Assembly (NCBI RefSeq): GCF_003989665.1
Contig: NZ_RZIJ01000001.1
Span: 372,001 to 436,000 of the forward strand
Origin: Azospirillum doebereinerae
GTDB taxonomy: Bacteria; Pseudomonadota; Alphaproteobacteria; Azospirillales; Azospirillaceae
DNA: 64,000 nucleotides
Direction of reading: 5' to 3'
Shown here: piece by piece, positions 1 through 8,795 of the stretch
Position numbering within the stretch: position 1 is the stretch's first letter
How the letters are laid out: every line of letters begins with the position of its first letter
Notes under the pieces: generated by a model
What the model was told of the DNA's origin: nothing
Database searches by the model: none
The model's input: the letters and a program-made list of their open reading frames with translations, nothing else
Program-made: the position numbers and the translations under genes

Positions 1-1
1 G

Positions 2-604
2 CGGGTGACGCCGCGCCTGATGGCCTCGCTGGACCGGGCGGTCGAACTGTGCGGGCAGACCCTGTCCTTCACGCGCGACGGCGCCCTGCCCCTGCGCCGG
101 ACCTCCGTCGATTTGCGGGCGCTGGTCGAGGACAGCGGCGCGCAGGCACTCGATACCGTGCGCCCCGACGGCGCGCGGGTCGAGGCCTGCTGGAGCAACG
201 GCATCCCGGAAGGGATCGTCATCGCCGCCGACGCCGCGCAGTTGACACGGGCGCTGGTCAACCTCGGCCGCAACGCCATCCAGGCCGGGGCCGACCGGGT
301 CGCGGTCGCCGCAGAGCGCCGGAGCGGGCCGGATGGCGCGATCCTGACCGTGACCGTGACCGACAACGGACCGGGCCTGCCGCCACGGGCACGCGACCAT
401 TTGTTCGAGCCCTTCGCCGGGTCGGCACGGGCGGGGGGCGTCGGACTGGGGCTGACGATCGCACGCGAGGTTCTGCGCGCCCATGGCGGCGATCTGCGGC
501 TGGTGGAAAGCACCGCCCGGGGCAGTGTCTTCGCCCTCGACCTGCCAGCAGGTGCTGCCAGCGATGCGTCTTCTGCAACGCAAAGGTCGTTTGTGTCGCA
601 TTGA
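2..604 (+). CDS. Sensor histidine kinase, C-terminal part (5' truncated by window)
   Basis: The reading frame is open to the left edge, so the true start and the phospho-accepting His lie outside the window. The visible 200 residues begin with a helix typical of the region after a HisKA dimerisation domain (LDRAVELCGQTLSF), followed by an HATPase_c domain. That domain has an N-box (LVNLGRNAIQAGADRV), a G1 box (VTDNGPGLPPRA), an F-box (LFEPFAG) and a G2 box (GGVGLGLTIAREV). It would bind ATP and phosphorylate its own His. No partner response regulator is visible. The GTG at position 5 is an internal codon, not a credible start. Confidence 0.85.
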   Translation, partial: RVTPRLMASLDRAVELCGQTLSFTRDGALPLRRTSVDLRALVEDSGAQALDTVRPDGARVEACWSNGIPEGIVIAADAAQLTRALVNLGRNAIQAGADRVAVAAERRSGPDGAILTVTVTDNGPGLPPRARDHLFEPFAGSARAGGVGLGLTIAREVLRAHGGDLRLVESTARGSVFALDLPAGAASDASSATQRSFVSH

Positions 605-716
605 TTTCTGCGCTGCACTGCCGCAAAGTCCCGGCAAACCGGAAGCGTTAGTCCTATCCCATTCGGAATAGCCCCGAGCGCTTCGCGCAGCCTCGTTTTC
701 GAAAGGAATCCGTGAC

Positions 717-905
717 GTGAAAGCAATCGCTAGCTGGGTGTCGCCCGTCCTCGCCGGCATCATGGCCTTCGTCGGCCTTCTCGCCTCGTCGCGCGCGGCC
801 GACAGCGCCTTCGCCGTGGGCGGGCTGCTGGTGTTCCTGGGCTGCGTGGCCTACATCTTCTCGGCCATCGGCCGTCATTACGACCGCCTGGACGCCGCGC
901 ACTGA
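717..905 (+). CDS. Small two-helix membrane protein, function unknown
   Basis: This 62-residue protein has two hydrophobic segments (about residues 6-24 and 33-50) and a short charged tail, so it should be a small inner-membrane protein. The GTG start has an AAAGGA ribosome-binding site 8-9 bases upstream, which supports translation despite the small size. I recognise no family. It is followed by a strong hairpin and faces the VUT gene tail to tail. Confidence 0.6.
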   Translation: MKAIASWVSPVLAGIMAFVGLLASSRAADSAFAVGGLLVFLGCVAYIFSAIGRHYDRLDAAH

Positions 906-992
906 GTTTCGTTTCCGGTCCCGCGCTTTTCCCGCGGGATCCGCGCCTCACGGCGCGTGATGCCATGGCTTGACGCCGGCATCGTCGCTTTC

Positions 993-1028
993 CTTCCTCC
1001 CCGCGACGGTTTCGCGGGGAGGAGGAAG
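993..1028. terminator. Bidirectional hairpin between convergent genes
   Basis: A 13-14 bp inverted repeat (arms at 993-1006 and 1012-1028, one bulged base, five-base loop) sits between the convergent genes ending at 905 (+) and 1062 (-). There is no clear U-tract, so its role as a transcription end is inferred from position and stem strength. Confidence 0.5.
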
Positions 1029-1061
1029 CCAAACACCGTCAACGCATTTGCCCGAAGGCGT

Positions 1062-1529
1062 TCACGCCACCACGGGCGTCCGGCCGTCGCGGGCGCGCAT
1101 CAGCAGCCAGACCGCCGACACGCCCAACAGCTTCGAGGCGAGGCTCGCGGCCCAGACGCCCGGCTCCCAGATGTCGAGCATGCCGAAGAACAGCGCCGTG
1201 TCCACCGGCACGGACAGGCTGGCGCTCAGCCACAGGCGGTCGCGCAGGGGACGCTTGGTGACGGTGAAGACCGCCCAGTCGATCAGTTCCGACACGGCGA
1301 AGGCCGCGACGCTCGCGGTGGCGACGAAGGGGTCGGCCAGCAGGTAGGACAGCACCGTTCCGCCCAGCATGGCGGCCAGCGCCCAATGGCCGAAGCGGAC
1401 CTGCACCATGTCGCGCAGGACGAAGACCAGCCCGACCCAGCAGGACCAGACGAGGTCCAGATGCGGGAACAGGCTGAAGGCGTAGTTGATGGCAAGGATG
1501 CTGCCAATGTAGGCGGCGAGCCAGATCAT
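1062..1529 (-). CDS. VUT-family membrane transporter (YhhQ-like)
   Basis: This 155-residue integral membrane protein has about six hydrophobic segments. It carries features of the VUT / putative queuosine-precursor transporter superfamily: a VFVLRDMVQ segment, an ADPFVATASVAAFAVSEL helix and a late PVDT motif. The ATG at 1529 was chosen because GGAGGA stands 9 bases before it; an upstream extension has no such site. The family takes up precursors such as preQ0/preQ1 or vitamins in other bacteria, but the substrate here cannot be read from sequence. I saw no convincing preQ1 riboswitch in the 212 bases upstream. Confidence 0.75.
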   Translation of the reverse strand: MIWLAAYIGSILAINYAFSLFPHLDLVWSCWVGLVFVLRDMVQVRFGHWALAAMLGGTVLSYLLADPFVATASVAAFAVSELIDWAVFTVTKRPLRDRLWLSASLSVPVDTALFFGMLDIWEPGVWAASLASKLLGVSAVWLLMRARDGRTPVVA

Positions 1530-1741
1530 GATCCCAGTTCCTCCGGAAGCGGCCCGCGGCAATACGGGCGCCGATGACCGGAGCAGACCCGCGTGAATGC
1601 GAGCGCCCCGAAGCCGCCTGTCCTAACAGATCGGACCGAGCGGTTGAAGCGGGGGGATAAAGGTTTCTGTGGAAATCGGCGGGAAAGGCGCGAAGCGGCA
1701 TTGGGAAGGGGGCAACCGCAAGCATATCCATGCAGACCGGA

Positions 1742-3385
1742 TCACAGCGCCTCGGCCCGCCCGCCGAACAGGGCGCGCAGCTTGCGCCCGATCAGGCCTC
1801 CCAGCATGCCGTGCTGACCGCCGGATTTGGGGAACCAGCCGGGATCCTCGGCCTGGAGCCGGCGCACCACGGTGACGAAGGCATCGACCACGCGCGGGTC
1901 GAAATCGCGCCCCGACCGCTCCACGATCCAGCCCAGCGCCTGCTCCACCGGAACGGCGCCCCGGTATTGCCGGCTGGTGATCAGCGCGTCGAACACGTCG
2001 GCCACCGCCATGATGCGGGCGCCGATGGGGATCGCGTCGCCCTTCAGCCCCTCCAGATAGCCCGTGCCGTCGTAGCGCTCGTGATGATAGCGCGCGATCT
2101 CCGCCGCGATGGACAGCAGCGAGCGCCCGCGCAGGGCCAACGCCGCCTCCGACAGGATGCGGTGGCCGATCTCGGTGTGGCGGCGGATCGCCTGCATGTC
2201 GTCGGTCGCAAGCTCGCCCGGCATGCCGAGCGTCTCGTCCGACACGCTGAGCATGCCCACGTCGTGCAGCAGCGCCGCAAGACCGACCTTCTCGACATAA
2301 TCCGCGTCCAACTCGTCGCCGAACTGGCCGCGTTGCAGCAGCTCGCGCGCGATGGCGCCGACCAGCTTTTCGACACGCTGGAGATGACCGGACGCCGCGT
2401 TGTCCTTGTATTCGGCGAGCGACCCCATGGCGAGCACCGTCGCCTTCTGCGAGGTGTTCAGCTCCTCGAACAGCAGGGCGTTCTCGAAGGCGATGGAGCA
2501 TTTGTTGCGGAACAGCTCCAGCAGCTGCCACTCGCGCGCCGTGCCGTCGTTGCGCCCCTCGACGTAGATCATGCCGGTGATGCCGCCGTTGGCGCGCAGG
2601 CGGAGCGCACAGAAGTCCGGCTCGACGATGGTCTCGCTGGCGGGGGTCAGGCGCGCCAGCGCCGCCTCCACCCGCGCCTCGCCCAGCGCCTCGACCTCCA
2701 CGTCCCTCCAGGCGGAGAAGCGGCCGGTGGAGGCGCGCACGCGGATCTTGCGGTCGCGCGGCAGCGTGTCGCCCTGAATGCACAGCAGGGCGTGGTGCCC
2801 GATGCCGAGCAGACCGACGACGCGCGGTAGGATGTTGGGGAACAGGGTGTCGGGCGTGCGCAACTCCAGCAGGCCGGTGGTCGCCACCAGCATGCGGGCC
2901 AAGCCCTTGCGCCCCGCCGCCAGCGCCTGGAGGCTGGCGAAGACGCGCAGTTGCCCGACCACCAGAATGCGCAGGGCACGGGCGGTCAGCTCCGCCTTGG
3001 CGCGGCAGTCGCCGATGTCGGAACCGGCGGTCACCTCCGCCTCGCTCACCGCGCCGGGATCGGCGGGGCAGAGGACCAGACGGGTGCGCTGGTTGCCCAG
3101 GACGTCGCGGATGTGGGTCACGAGGTCCAGCCCGGCGCGCGAGGTTTCCAGCGCCACCTCCAGCAGGACCAGGGCGATGCCCGGATGGTCGTACAGCGCC
3201 TCGCGCGCCTCGGCCGCCGTGGCCGCGCCCATCGGCTGGACCGCCGCGCCGTCGACGCTCACACCGGCCAGCGCCTCGCGCACCGTCGCCAGCAGGGCGG
3301 GATCGCCGTCGACGATCAGGATCTTGAACGGCGGCTTGGGCGGGGTGGAACCGGCGTTGTCCGGCCGGACGTCGTTGTGAGGCAT
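1742..3385 (-). CDS. HD-GYP-type regulator with degenerate receiver (REC-DUF3369-HD)
   Basis: Of 547 residues, about 20-140 form a receiver domain, 150-320 a DUF3369 region and 330-510 an HD-GYP-like domain. The family hydrolyses cyclic-di-GMP under phosphorelay control. Two oddities are visible. At the phospho-acceptor position the usual LLDVVMET-type motif reads LLEVALET (Glu76 for Asp), and the acidic pair is VDGD instead of VDD. In the output domain HDxGK reads HDVGM and GYP reads GYL, although HD and HHExxDGxGY remain. The receiver is therefore probably not phosphorylated, and catalysis may be altered. It lies downstream of rpsA behind a likely terminator, so it is probably transcribed separately. 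Confidence 0.85.
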   Translation of the reverse strand: MPHNDVRPDNAGSTPPKPPFKILIVDGDPALLATVREALAGVSVDGAAVQPMGAATAAEAREALYDHPGIALVLLEVALETSRAGLDLVTHIRDVLGNQRTRLVLCPADPGAVSEAEVTAGSDIGDCRAKAELTARALRILVVGQLRVFASLQALAAGRKGLARMLVATTGLLELRTPDTLFPNILPRVVGLLGIGHHALLCIQGDTLPRDRKIRVRASTGRFSAWRDVEVEALGEARVEAALARLTPASETIVEPDFCALRLRANGGITGMIYVEGRNDGTAREWQLLELFRNKCSIAFENALLFEELNTSQKATVLAMGSLAEYKDNAASGHLQRVEKLVGAIARELLQRGQFGDELDADYVEKVGLAALLHDVGMLSVSDETLGMPGELATDDMQAIRRHTEIGHRILSEAALALRGRSLLSIAAEIARYHHERYDGTGYLEGLKGDAIPIGARIMAVADVFDALITSRQYRGAVPVEQALGWIVERSGRDFDPRVVDAFVTVVRRLQAEDPGWFPKSGGQHGMLGGLIGRKLRALFGGRAEAL

Positions 3386-3546
3386 GCCGATCCCGATGGT
3401 TGCGCGAAAACACGACGTTCGGGATTAAAATACGCGCAGCAGACAACTCTTTCAACCGATGACGGCGCTCCGTATGAGCGGTGCCGCGCGCCAAAGGGCC
3501 GCATCCCCACCGCTCTCTCGTTGGAGGAACGGCCCGAAAACGGAAA

Positions 3547-3573
3547 GGGCCGCTCCCCGGTGGGAAGCGGCCC
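3547..3573 (-). terminator. Probable rho-independent terminator after rpsA
   Basis: GGGCCGC and GCGGCCC arms form a strong stem. On the minus strand the stem is followed by TTTCCGTTTT. It lies about 80 bases beyond the rpsA stop. Confidence 0.65.
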
Positions 3574-3652
3574 TGCCCTATACTCTCACCCGGTCATCGA
3601 AGGCCCCCGGCCGCCCTCCGCGCAAGGCGGAGAACGGACAGGCGCCGTCCGA

Positions 3653-5359
3653 TCACTCGTCGTGCTGCTGCTTGCGCTTCAGCGCGGCGCCCAGGATGTC
3701 GCCCAGCGAGGCGCCCGAGTCCGACGAACCGTACTCGGCCATCGCCGCCTTCTCCTCTTCCATCTCGCGGGCCTTGATGGACAGCGAGATGCGGCGGGAG
3801 CCGCGGTCGATCTGGGTGACCTTCGCATCGACCTTTTCGCCGACGGCGAAACGCTCGGGGCGCTGCTCGGAACGCTCGCGGGACAGGTCCGACTTGCGGA
3901 TGAAGCCGGTGTAGCCCTCGCCGACGGTGACTTCGATGCCGCCGTCCGTCACCTGCGTCACGGTGCAGGTCACGACCTCGTTCTTCTTCAGGCCGGCCGT
4001 GGCCGACTCGAAGGGATCGCTGGCCAGCTGCTTGATGCCGAGGCTGATGCGCTCCTTCTCGACGTCGACGTCGAGAACCTTGACCTTGACGCGGTCGCCC
4101 TTCTTGTACTCGGCGATCGCCTCTTCACCCGACTTGTTCCAGTCGAGATCCGACATGTGGACCATGCCGTCGATGTCGCCCGGCAGGCCGACGAACAGAC
4201 CGAACTCGGTGATGTTCTTGACCTCGCCTTCCAGCTCCGTGCCCTGACCGAACTTGTCGGTGAAGGTCTCCCACGGGTTGTCCAGGCACTGCTTGAGTCC
4301 CAGGCTGATGCGGCGCTTCTGCGGATCGACGTCCAGGACCATGACCTCGACTTCCTGAGACGTCGACACGATCTTGCCCGGATGGACGTTCTTCTTGGTC
4401 CAGGACATTTCCGACACGTGGACCAAGCCCTCGATCCCCGGCTCCAGCTCCACGAAGGCGCCGTAGTCGGTGATGTTGGTGACGCGGCCCTTGAACCGGG
4501 AGCTGACCGGGTACTTGGCTTCGACGCCTTCCCACGGATCGGCTTCCAGCTGCTTCATGCCGAGGCTGATGCGCTGGGTTTCCGGGTTGAAGCGGATGAC
4601 CTGGACCGTGACGGTCTGGCCGATCTGCAGGGCTTCCGACGGGTGGTTGATGCGGCGCCACGCGATGTCGGTGACGTGCAGCAGGCCGTCGACGCCACCC
4701 AGATCCACGAACGCGCCGTAGTCGGTGATGTTCTTGACGACGCCCTGGAGGATCTGGCCTTCCTTGAGGTTGGCCACCAGCTCCGAACGGGCCTCGGCGC
4801 GGCTCTCTTCGAGCACGGCGCGGCGCGACACGACGATGTTGCCGCGCGAGCGGTCCATCTTCAGGATCTGGAAGGGCTGCGGCGTGCCGAGCAGCGGCGA
4901 GATGTCGCGAACCGGACGGATGTCGACCTGCGAACCGGGCAGGAAGGCCACGGCGCCCGACAGGTCGACCGTGAAGCCGCCCTTGACGCGGCCGAAGATG
5001 ACGCCGGTGACGCGGCTCTGGTCGGTGAAGGACTTCTCCAGCAGCGCCCAGGCTTCTTCCCGCTTCGCCTTCTCACGGCTCAGCATCGCCTCGCCGTTCT
5101 TGTCTTCCATCCGCTCGAGGTAGACTTCGACGGTGTCACCCGCCTTCAGCTCGGGCGGCTGGCCGGCGACGGCGAATTCCTTCAGCGCGACGCGACCTTC
5201 CGACTTCAGGCCGACGTCGATGGTGACCATGTCGTTCTCGACGGCGACGACGCGTCCCTTGACGACCGTGCCTTCGAGCGACTCGGCCGCGCCCAACGAC
5301 TCGTCCAACAGAGCCGCGAAGCTTTCCTTTTCGACCGTGCGAGCCAGTGCTTGTGCCAT
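3653..5359 (-). CDS. rpsA: 30S ribosomal protein S1
   Basis: This 568-residue protein has six consecutive S1 (OB-fold) RNA-binding domains, with the typical motifs DYGAFV(D/E)L, GLVHVSEMSW and KRRISLGLKQ recurring. The length matches alphaproteobacterial S1. It binds mRNA at the 30S platform and helps initiate translation of structured leaders. The ATG at 5359 follows AGGAG by 5 bases; the frame stays open upstream but without a comparable site. It is the last gene of the classical aroA-cmk-rpsA order, separated from cmk by a 170-base leader with several GC-rich hairpins, where S1 autoregulation is possible but not demonstrable by eye. Confidence 0.97.
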   Translation of the reverse strand: MAQALARTVEKESFAALLDESLGAAESLEGTVVKGRVVAVENDMVTIDVGLKSEGRVALKEFAVAGQPPELKAGDTVEVYLERMEDKNGEAMLSREKAKREEAWALLEKSFTDQSRVTGVIFGRVKGGFTVDLSGAVAFLPGSQVDIRPVRDISPLLGTPQPFQILKMDRSRGNIVVSRRAVLEESRAEARSELVANLKEGQILQGVVKNITDYGAFVDLGGVDGLLHVTDIAWRRINHPSEALQIGQTVTVQVIRFNPETQRISLGMKQLEADPWEGVEAKYPVSSRFKGRVTNITDYGAFVELEPGIEGLVHVSEMSWTKKNVHPGKIVSTSQEVEVMVLDVDPQKRRISLGLKQCLDNPWETFTDKFGQGTELEGEVKNITEFGLFVGLPGDIDGMVHMSDLDWNKSGEEAIAEYKKGDRVKVKVLDVDVEKERISLGIKQLASDPFESATAGLKKNEVVTCTVTQVTDGGIEVTVGEGYTGFIRKSDLSRERSEQRPERFAVGEKVDAKVTQIDRGSRRISLSIKAREMEEEKAAMAEYGSSDSGASLGDILGAALKRKQQHDE

Positions 5360-5529
5360 TGAAACTCCTAAAGGTGGCGCAAAAGCAATTCCGTTCCGGT
5401 CCCGTCCGCGGCAATACGGGTGGGACCTCGACCGAACCGCCGCGCCGGGCACCACGCCCGGCGACTTGGTTGATGGTTTTCCGTGGAGGGTTTCAGACCC
5501 GCCCGCTCCGAAGCGGCCCTTGCCGGCGC

Positions 5530-6195
5530 TTACGCCGTGGGCCGCAATCCGGTCTTCGAGCCGATGTGAGCGACCGCCCGTGCGAACACCTCGTCGGCGT
5601 CGAGAGCGGAGGTATCAAGCACAAAAGCGTCGACAGCCGGACGGAGCGGGGCCACCGCTCTCTGGCTGTCACGCGCATCACGAGCCTTCATGTCCTCCAG
5701 GACGTCGGACGGTATAGCGGGAATCCCCCGATTCCGCAACTCCCTCAGTCGGCGTTCGGCGCGGACCTCGACGGAAGCGGTAACGAACAGCTTCGCGTCG
5801 GCCTCGGGGCAGACCACCGTTCCGATGTCGCGCCCGTCCAGCACGGCCCCCGGCGCGCCGCCCGGCGGGTGCTGGGTGAAGCGGCGCTGGAAGTCGAGCA
5901 GCGCCGCCCGTACCTCCGGCACGGCGGCGACCTTGCTGGCCGCCTGCGCCGCCTCGTCGGTGCGCAGCGCGACCTCGCGCAGGATCGGGTGGTCGGGGTC
6001 GAGCGCGTAGGCGGCCTTGGCGGCGGCCGCGTTGTCCGCCGGGTCGCCGCCCTCGCGCAGCACCGCGACGCCGACGGCGCGGTAGAGCACCCCGGTGTCG
6101 AGATGGGCGAAGCCGAAGGCGTCGGCGATGCGCTGGGACAGCGTGCCCTTGCCGCTGGCGGCCGGGCCGTCGATGGCGACGACGATGGGGGTCAT
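5530..6195 (-). CDS. cmk: Cytidylate kinase
   Basis: This 221-residue P-loop kinase has the Walker A stretch [13 protein letters not shown] and the [11 protein letters not shown] substrate-binding motif. Later it has [14 protein letters not shown], characteristic of CMP/dCMP kinases. It phosphorylates CMP and dCMP to the diphosphates in cytosolic pyrimidine metabolism. The start lies 4 bases after the aroA stop, consistent with translational coupling. Length is normal for the family. Confidence 0.97.
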   Translation of the reverse strand: MTPIVVAIDGPAASGKGTLSQRIADAFGFAHLDTGVLYRAVGVAVLREGGDPADNAAAAKAAYALDPDHPILREVALRTDEAAQAASKVAAVPEVRAALLDFQRRFTQHPPGGAPGAVLDGRDIGTVVCPEADAKLFVTASVEVRAERRLRELRNRGIPAIPSDVLEDMKARDARDSQRAVAPLRPAVDAFVLDTSALDADEVFARAVAHIGSKTGLRPTA

Positions 6196-6199
6196 GGCC

Positions 6200-7537
6200 T
6201 CAAACCTCGTCGATGGTGGCGCCCAACCCGTTCATCAGCGCGACGAAACCGGGGAAGCTGGTCTCGATGAAGGCGCCGTCGTCGACCTGGACCGGCTCGG
6301 CCGACGCCGTGCCCAGCACCAGGAAGCTCATGGCGATGCGGTGGTCCATCGCGGTGGCGACGGTCGCCCCGCCCTTCGGCGCGCTCCCCGTGCCATGAAC
6401 GATGAGGCTGTCGTCGGCCCCGACCTCGACCGACACGCCGCAGCGGGTCAGCCCCTCGGCGACCATGGCGAGACGGTCGCTCTCCTTCACCCGCAGTTCC
6501 TTGAGGCCGAGCATCACCGTGGTGCCCTCGGCGCAGGCGGCGGCGGCGGCCAGCACCGGGTATTCGTCGATCATGCTGGGCGCCCGGTCGGCGGGCACCA
6601 CGACGCCCTTCAGGCGGCTGTGGCGGATCCGCAAATCGGCCACCGGCTCGCCGGCCTGGTCGCGGCGGTTCTCGAAGGCGATGTCGCCACCCATCTCGAC
6701 CAGCGTGTCGAACAGGCCGGTGCGGCGCGGGTTCATGCCGACGTCGTTCAGCAGCACCTCCGAACCCGGCCGCAGCAGGGCCGCCACCGCCGGGAAGGCG
6801 GCGGAGCTGGGATCGGAGGGCACGTGGATGGTGCGACCGGTCAGCTCCGGCTGGCCGACGACGGTGACGGCCAGCGCGCCGTCCTCCAGCCGCTCGGTGG
6901 TCACGGTGGCGCCGAAGTGGCGCAGCATCAGTTCGGTGTGATCGCGGGTCGGCTCGGTCTCGATCACCGTGGTGGCGCCGGGGGTGTTGAGCCCGGCGAG
7001 GATGATCGCCGACTTCACCTGGGCCGAGGCGACCGGCAAGCGGTAGGTGATGGGGATCATCGATTCGCCGCCGACCACGGTCAGCGGCAGCCGGCCGCCC
7101 GACCGCCCGACGAAGCGCGCGCCCATCTGCGCCAGCGGCGTGGTGACGCGGGCCATCGGCCGCTTGTTCAGGGAGGCGTCGCCGGTGAAGACGCAGGTGA
7201 TCGGGTGCGCCGCGACCAGCCCCATCAGCAGCCGCGCGGCGGTGCCGCTGTTGCCCATGTCCAGCACCTGCGCCGGCTCCGCCAGCGCGCCAAGCCCGAC
7301 GCCGCGCACGCGCCAGACGCCGTCGGCGTCGCGCTCCGCCTGGGCGCCCAACAGGCGCATGGCCGCGGCGGTGTGCAGCACGTCCTCGCCTTCCAGCAGG
7401 CCGTGGATCACGGTTTCGCCCACGGCGACGGCGCCCAGCATCAGGGACCGGTGCGAGATCGACTTGTCGCCCGGCACACGGATGGTGCCCTTGAGCGCAC
7501 CGGTGGACGACGAGCGCAGCGGCTTTGCCTGCGACAT
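6200..7537 (-). CDS. aroA: 3-phosphoshikimate 1-carboxyvinyltransferase (EPSP synthase)
   Basis: This 445-residue protein catalyses the sixth shikimate step, joining PEP and shikimate-3-phosphate. Visible family motifs are [11 protein letters not shown] near residue 24, the [15 protein letters not shown] loop, the catalytic [10 protein letters not shown] segment, and [10 protein letters not shown] followed by DHRIAMSF. The ATG at 7537 has no obvious Shine-Dalgarno sequence, only ATTCC before it; the 79-residue T6SS gene starting at 30821 has a similar leader. It is first in aroA-cmk-rpsA. A small-RNA terminator lies about 105 bases upstream on the same strand. Confidence 0.97.
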   Translation of the reverse strand: MSQAKPLRSSSTGALKGTIRVPGDKSISHRSLMLGAVAVGETVIHGLLEGEDVLHTAAAMRLLGAQAERDADGVWRVRGVGLGALAEPAQVLDMGNSGTAARLLMGLVAAHPITCVFTGDASLNKRPMARVTTPLAQMGARFVGRSGGRLPLTVVGGESMIPITYRLPVASAQVKSAIILAGLNTPGATTVIETEPTRDHTELMLRHFGATVTTERLEDGALAVTVVGQPELTGRTIHVPSDPSSAAFPAVAALLRPGSEVLLNDVGMNPRRTGLFDTLVEMGGDIAFENRRDQAGEPVADLRIRHSRLKGVVVPADRAPSMIDEYPVLAAAAACAEGTTVMLGLKELRVKESDRLAMVAEGLTRCGVSVEVGADDSLIVHGTGSAPKGGATVATAMDHRIAMSFLVLGTASAEPVQVDDGAFIETSFPGFVALMNGLGATIDEV

Positions 7538-7642
7538 GGAATGAGGCCCTCGGACATGAAACGGGTTCGGCCGGAGTACCTACCACAGGGCCGCGCGCGA
7601 TGCGAGGGATGCCGCCCAGGCGGGACGAAAGGACCGCAAGGG

Positions 7643-7670
7643 AAAAGAAAAAGGCCGCCCGAAGGCGGCC
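7643..7670 (-). terminator. Rho-independent terminator of the candidate small RNA
   Basis: A seven-base-pair GC stem with a TTCG tetraloop (7653-7670) is followed on the minus strand by TTTTTCTTTT. It sits in the 412-base gap between aroA and the FYDLN gene. Confidence 0.8.
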
Positions 7671-7718
7671 CGAGGTCTGGGAGGAAACCAAATGGAGGAG
7701 TTGCACCGTGTGCAAGAC
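7643..7718 (-). ncRNA. Candidate trans-acting small RNA with anti-Shine-Dalgarno motifs (suhB/mmgR-like)
   Basis: On the minus strand about 75 nt fold simply. A perfect 5' hairpin (TTGCAC-ACG-GTGCAA, 7701-7715) is followed by an unpaired pyrimidine-rich stretch with CTCCTCC and TTTCCTCCC. The RNA ends in a GGCCGCC-TTCG-GGCGGCC terminator hairpin with a U-rich tail (7643-7670). No minus-strand gene ends here, so the terminator needs a short RNA of its own. The architecture matches alphaproteobacterial small RNAs such as the alpha-r8 (suhB/mmgR) and CCUCC-loop groups, which pair with mRNA ribosome-binding sites. The exact family and 5' end are inferred. Confidence 0.6.
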
Positions 7719-7877
7719 CCGTTCTAGCGACTTATGGTTAATGAGCGGTGAAGGCAACTCCTGTCGGAACGGGATAACCCCTTGGCGCAGGCTTGGGAAA
7801 GCGGCCTCCCTGGAGCGGCGGTTTCGCTTCGGCTTCCGGGCGTTTCCGCCCTTCGCAGGAGGGCCTCAATGTTTTTT

Positions 7878-7883
7878 TTGACA
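7878..7883 (+). promoter_or_regulatory. Possible -35 element upstream of the FYDLN-acid gene
   Basis: A perfect TTGACA lies 67 bases before the GTG start at 7950, at the end of a run of Ts. No good -10 hexamer stands 16-18 bases downstream, so the assignment is tentative. Confidence 0.35.
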
Positions 7884-7949
7884 AGCGCTCGCTGCCATGG
7901 CAAAGGGCGCGACTTAATAATCCCTGGAATCTGTGACGGAGGACGTGGC

Positions 7950-8342
7950 GTGGCCAAACCCGAATGGGGCGTCAAGCGCATTTGCCCGAGCTGCGGCGCT
8001 CGTTATTACGACATGCGCAAGGACCCGCCGGTCTGCCCGAGCTGCAACGCGCAGTTCGATCCCGAAGCCTTGCTGAAGTCGCGCAAGGCCCGCCCCGCCC
8101 CGGTCGACGACACGAAGAAGGCCGTGGTCGCCGAGGACGAGGACGCGGAGGTCGAGACCGAGGAGAGCGAGACCGCGGAGCTCGACGAGGCCGAGGACGG
8201 CGTGTCGGTCGACGACATCGAGGAGGCTGAGGACCCGGCCGAGGACGAGGACGACGTCCTGATCGAGGACACCTCGGAGTTGGGCGAGGACGACATGGAC
8301 GAGGTCGTCGACGTCGAAGGCGAGGACGAGGAAGAGCGCTGA
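7950..8342 (+). CDS. FYDLN acid domain protein (TIGR02300 family)
   Basis: This 130-residue protein has an N-terminal zinc-ribbon (CPSCGARYYDMRKD followed by CPSCNAQFDP) and a long, extremely acidic Glu/Asp tail over about residues 55-130. This is the layout of TIGR02300 family proteins, conserved in Alphaproteobacteria and of unknown function. The GTG at 7950 starts just before the zinc ribbon with a GGAGG site 7 bases upstream; the frame is open further upstream but that extension is not family-like. tRNA-Ala lies immediately downstream. Confidence 0.9.
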   Translation: MAKPEWGVKRICPSCGARYYDMRKDPPVCPSCNAQFDPEALLKSRKARPAPVDDTKKAVVAEDEDAEVETEESETAELDEAEDGVSVDDIEEAEDPAEDEDDVLIEDTSELGEDDMDEVVDVEGEDEEER

Positions 8343-8405
8343 CGCGGCTTTTCCCGGTGGCGGCGGGGTGGTTGGAAAAAAGCGGTGATGGAACGATTTT
8401 TTCGC

Positions 8406-8433
8406 TTGCATCGCCTCGGTTCCTGGCTAATAT
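8406..8433 (+). promoter_or_regulatory. Promoter of tRNA-Ala
   Basis: TTGCAT (8406-8411) and TAATAT (8428-8433) are separated by 16 bases and lie about 47 bases before the tRNA, a good housekeeping-type promoter. Confidence 0.7.
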
Positions 8434-8479
8434 CCCGCTCCACCAACGCCGGTCGGAAACGACCAGCACCCAGGGTTTC

Positions 8480-8555
<76 letters not shown>

Positions 8556-8582
8556 AATCCGGTCAAGCAATTGACCCGACAG

Positions 8583-8612
8583 AAAAACCGGCTCCCTCGG
8601 GGGCCGGTTTTT
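8583..8612. terminator. Bidirectional rho-independent terminator after tRNA-Ala
   Basis: AAAAACCGGC and GCCGGTTTTT arms close a CG-rich stem with A- and T-runs on both sides, 28 bases after the tRNA. It fits tRNA termination on the plus strand. Confidence 0.85.
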
Positions 8613-8795
8613 CCGTTTGTGGCACGGGCTTGTTGCGGACCACCGTCCTCGACCGGCCTTCCGGCCTGTGCCTCTCCTGCGGATATAAGGTGGCCCACCG
8701 GGCCTCAGCGTTCGCCCGACCTGATCAGATTGAAGAGGCACCCGACCCAAGAGGGAGGGGTCGACCGGAGTGAGGCAACCCATCGGTCAGCTTCC

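Noticed and set aside
1530..1741. PreQ1 riboswitch upstream of the VUT transporter
   Set aside because: No A-rich tail and pseudoknot-type core could be found in this GC-rich stretch.
1623..3494. 623-codon open frame overlapping the HD-GYP gene
   Set aside because: It is a shifted frame with Arg/Pro/Gly-rich sequence and no domain motifs; the REC and HD motifs are all in the 1742-3385 frame.
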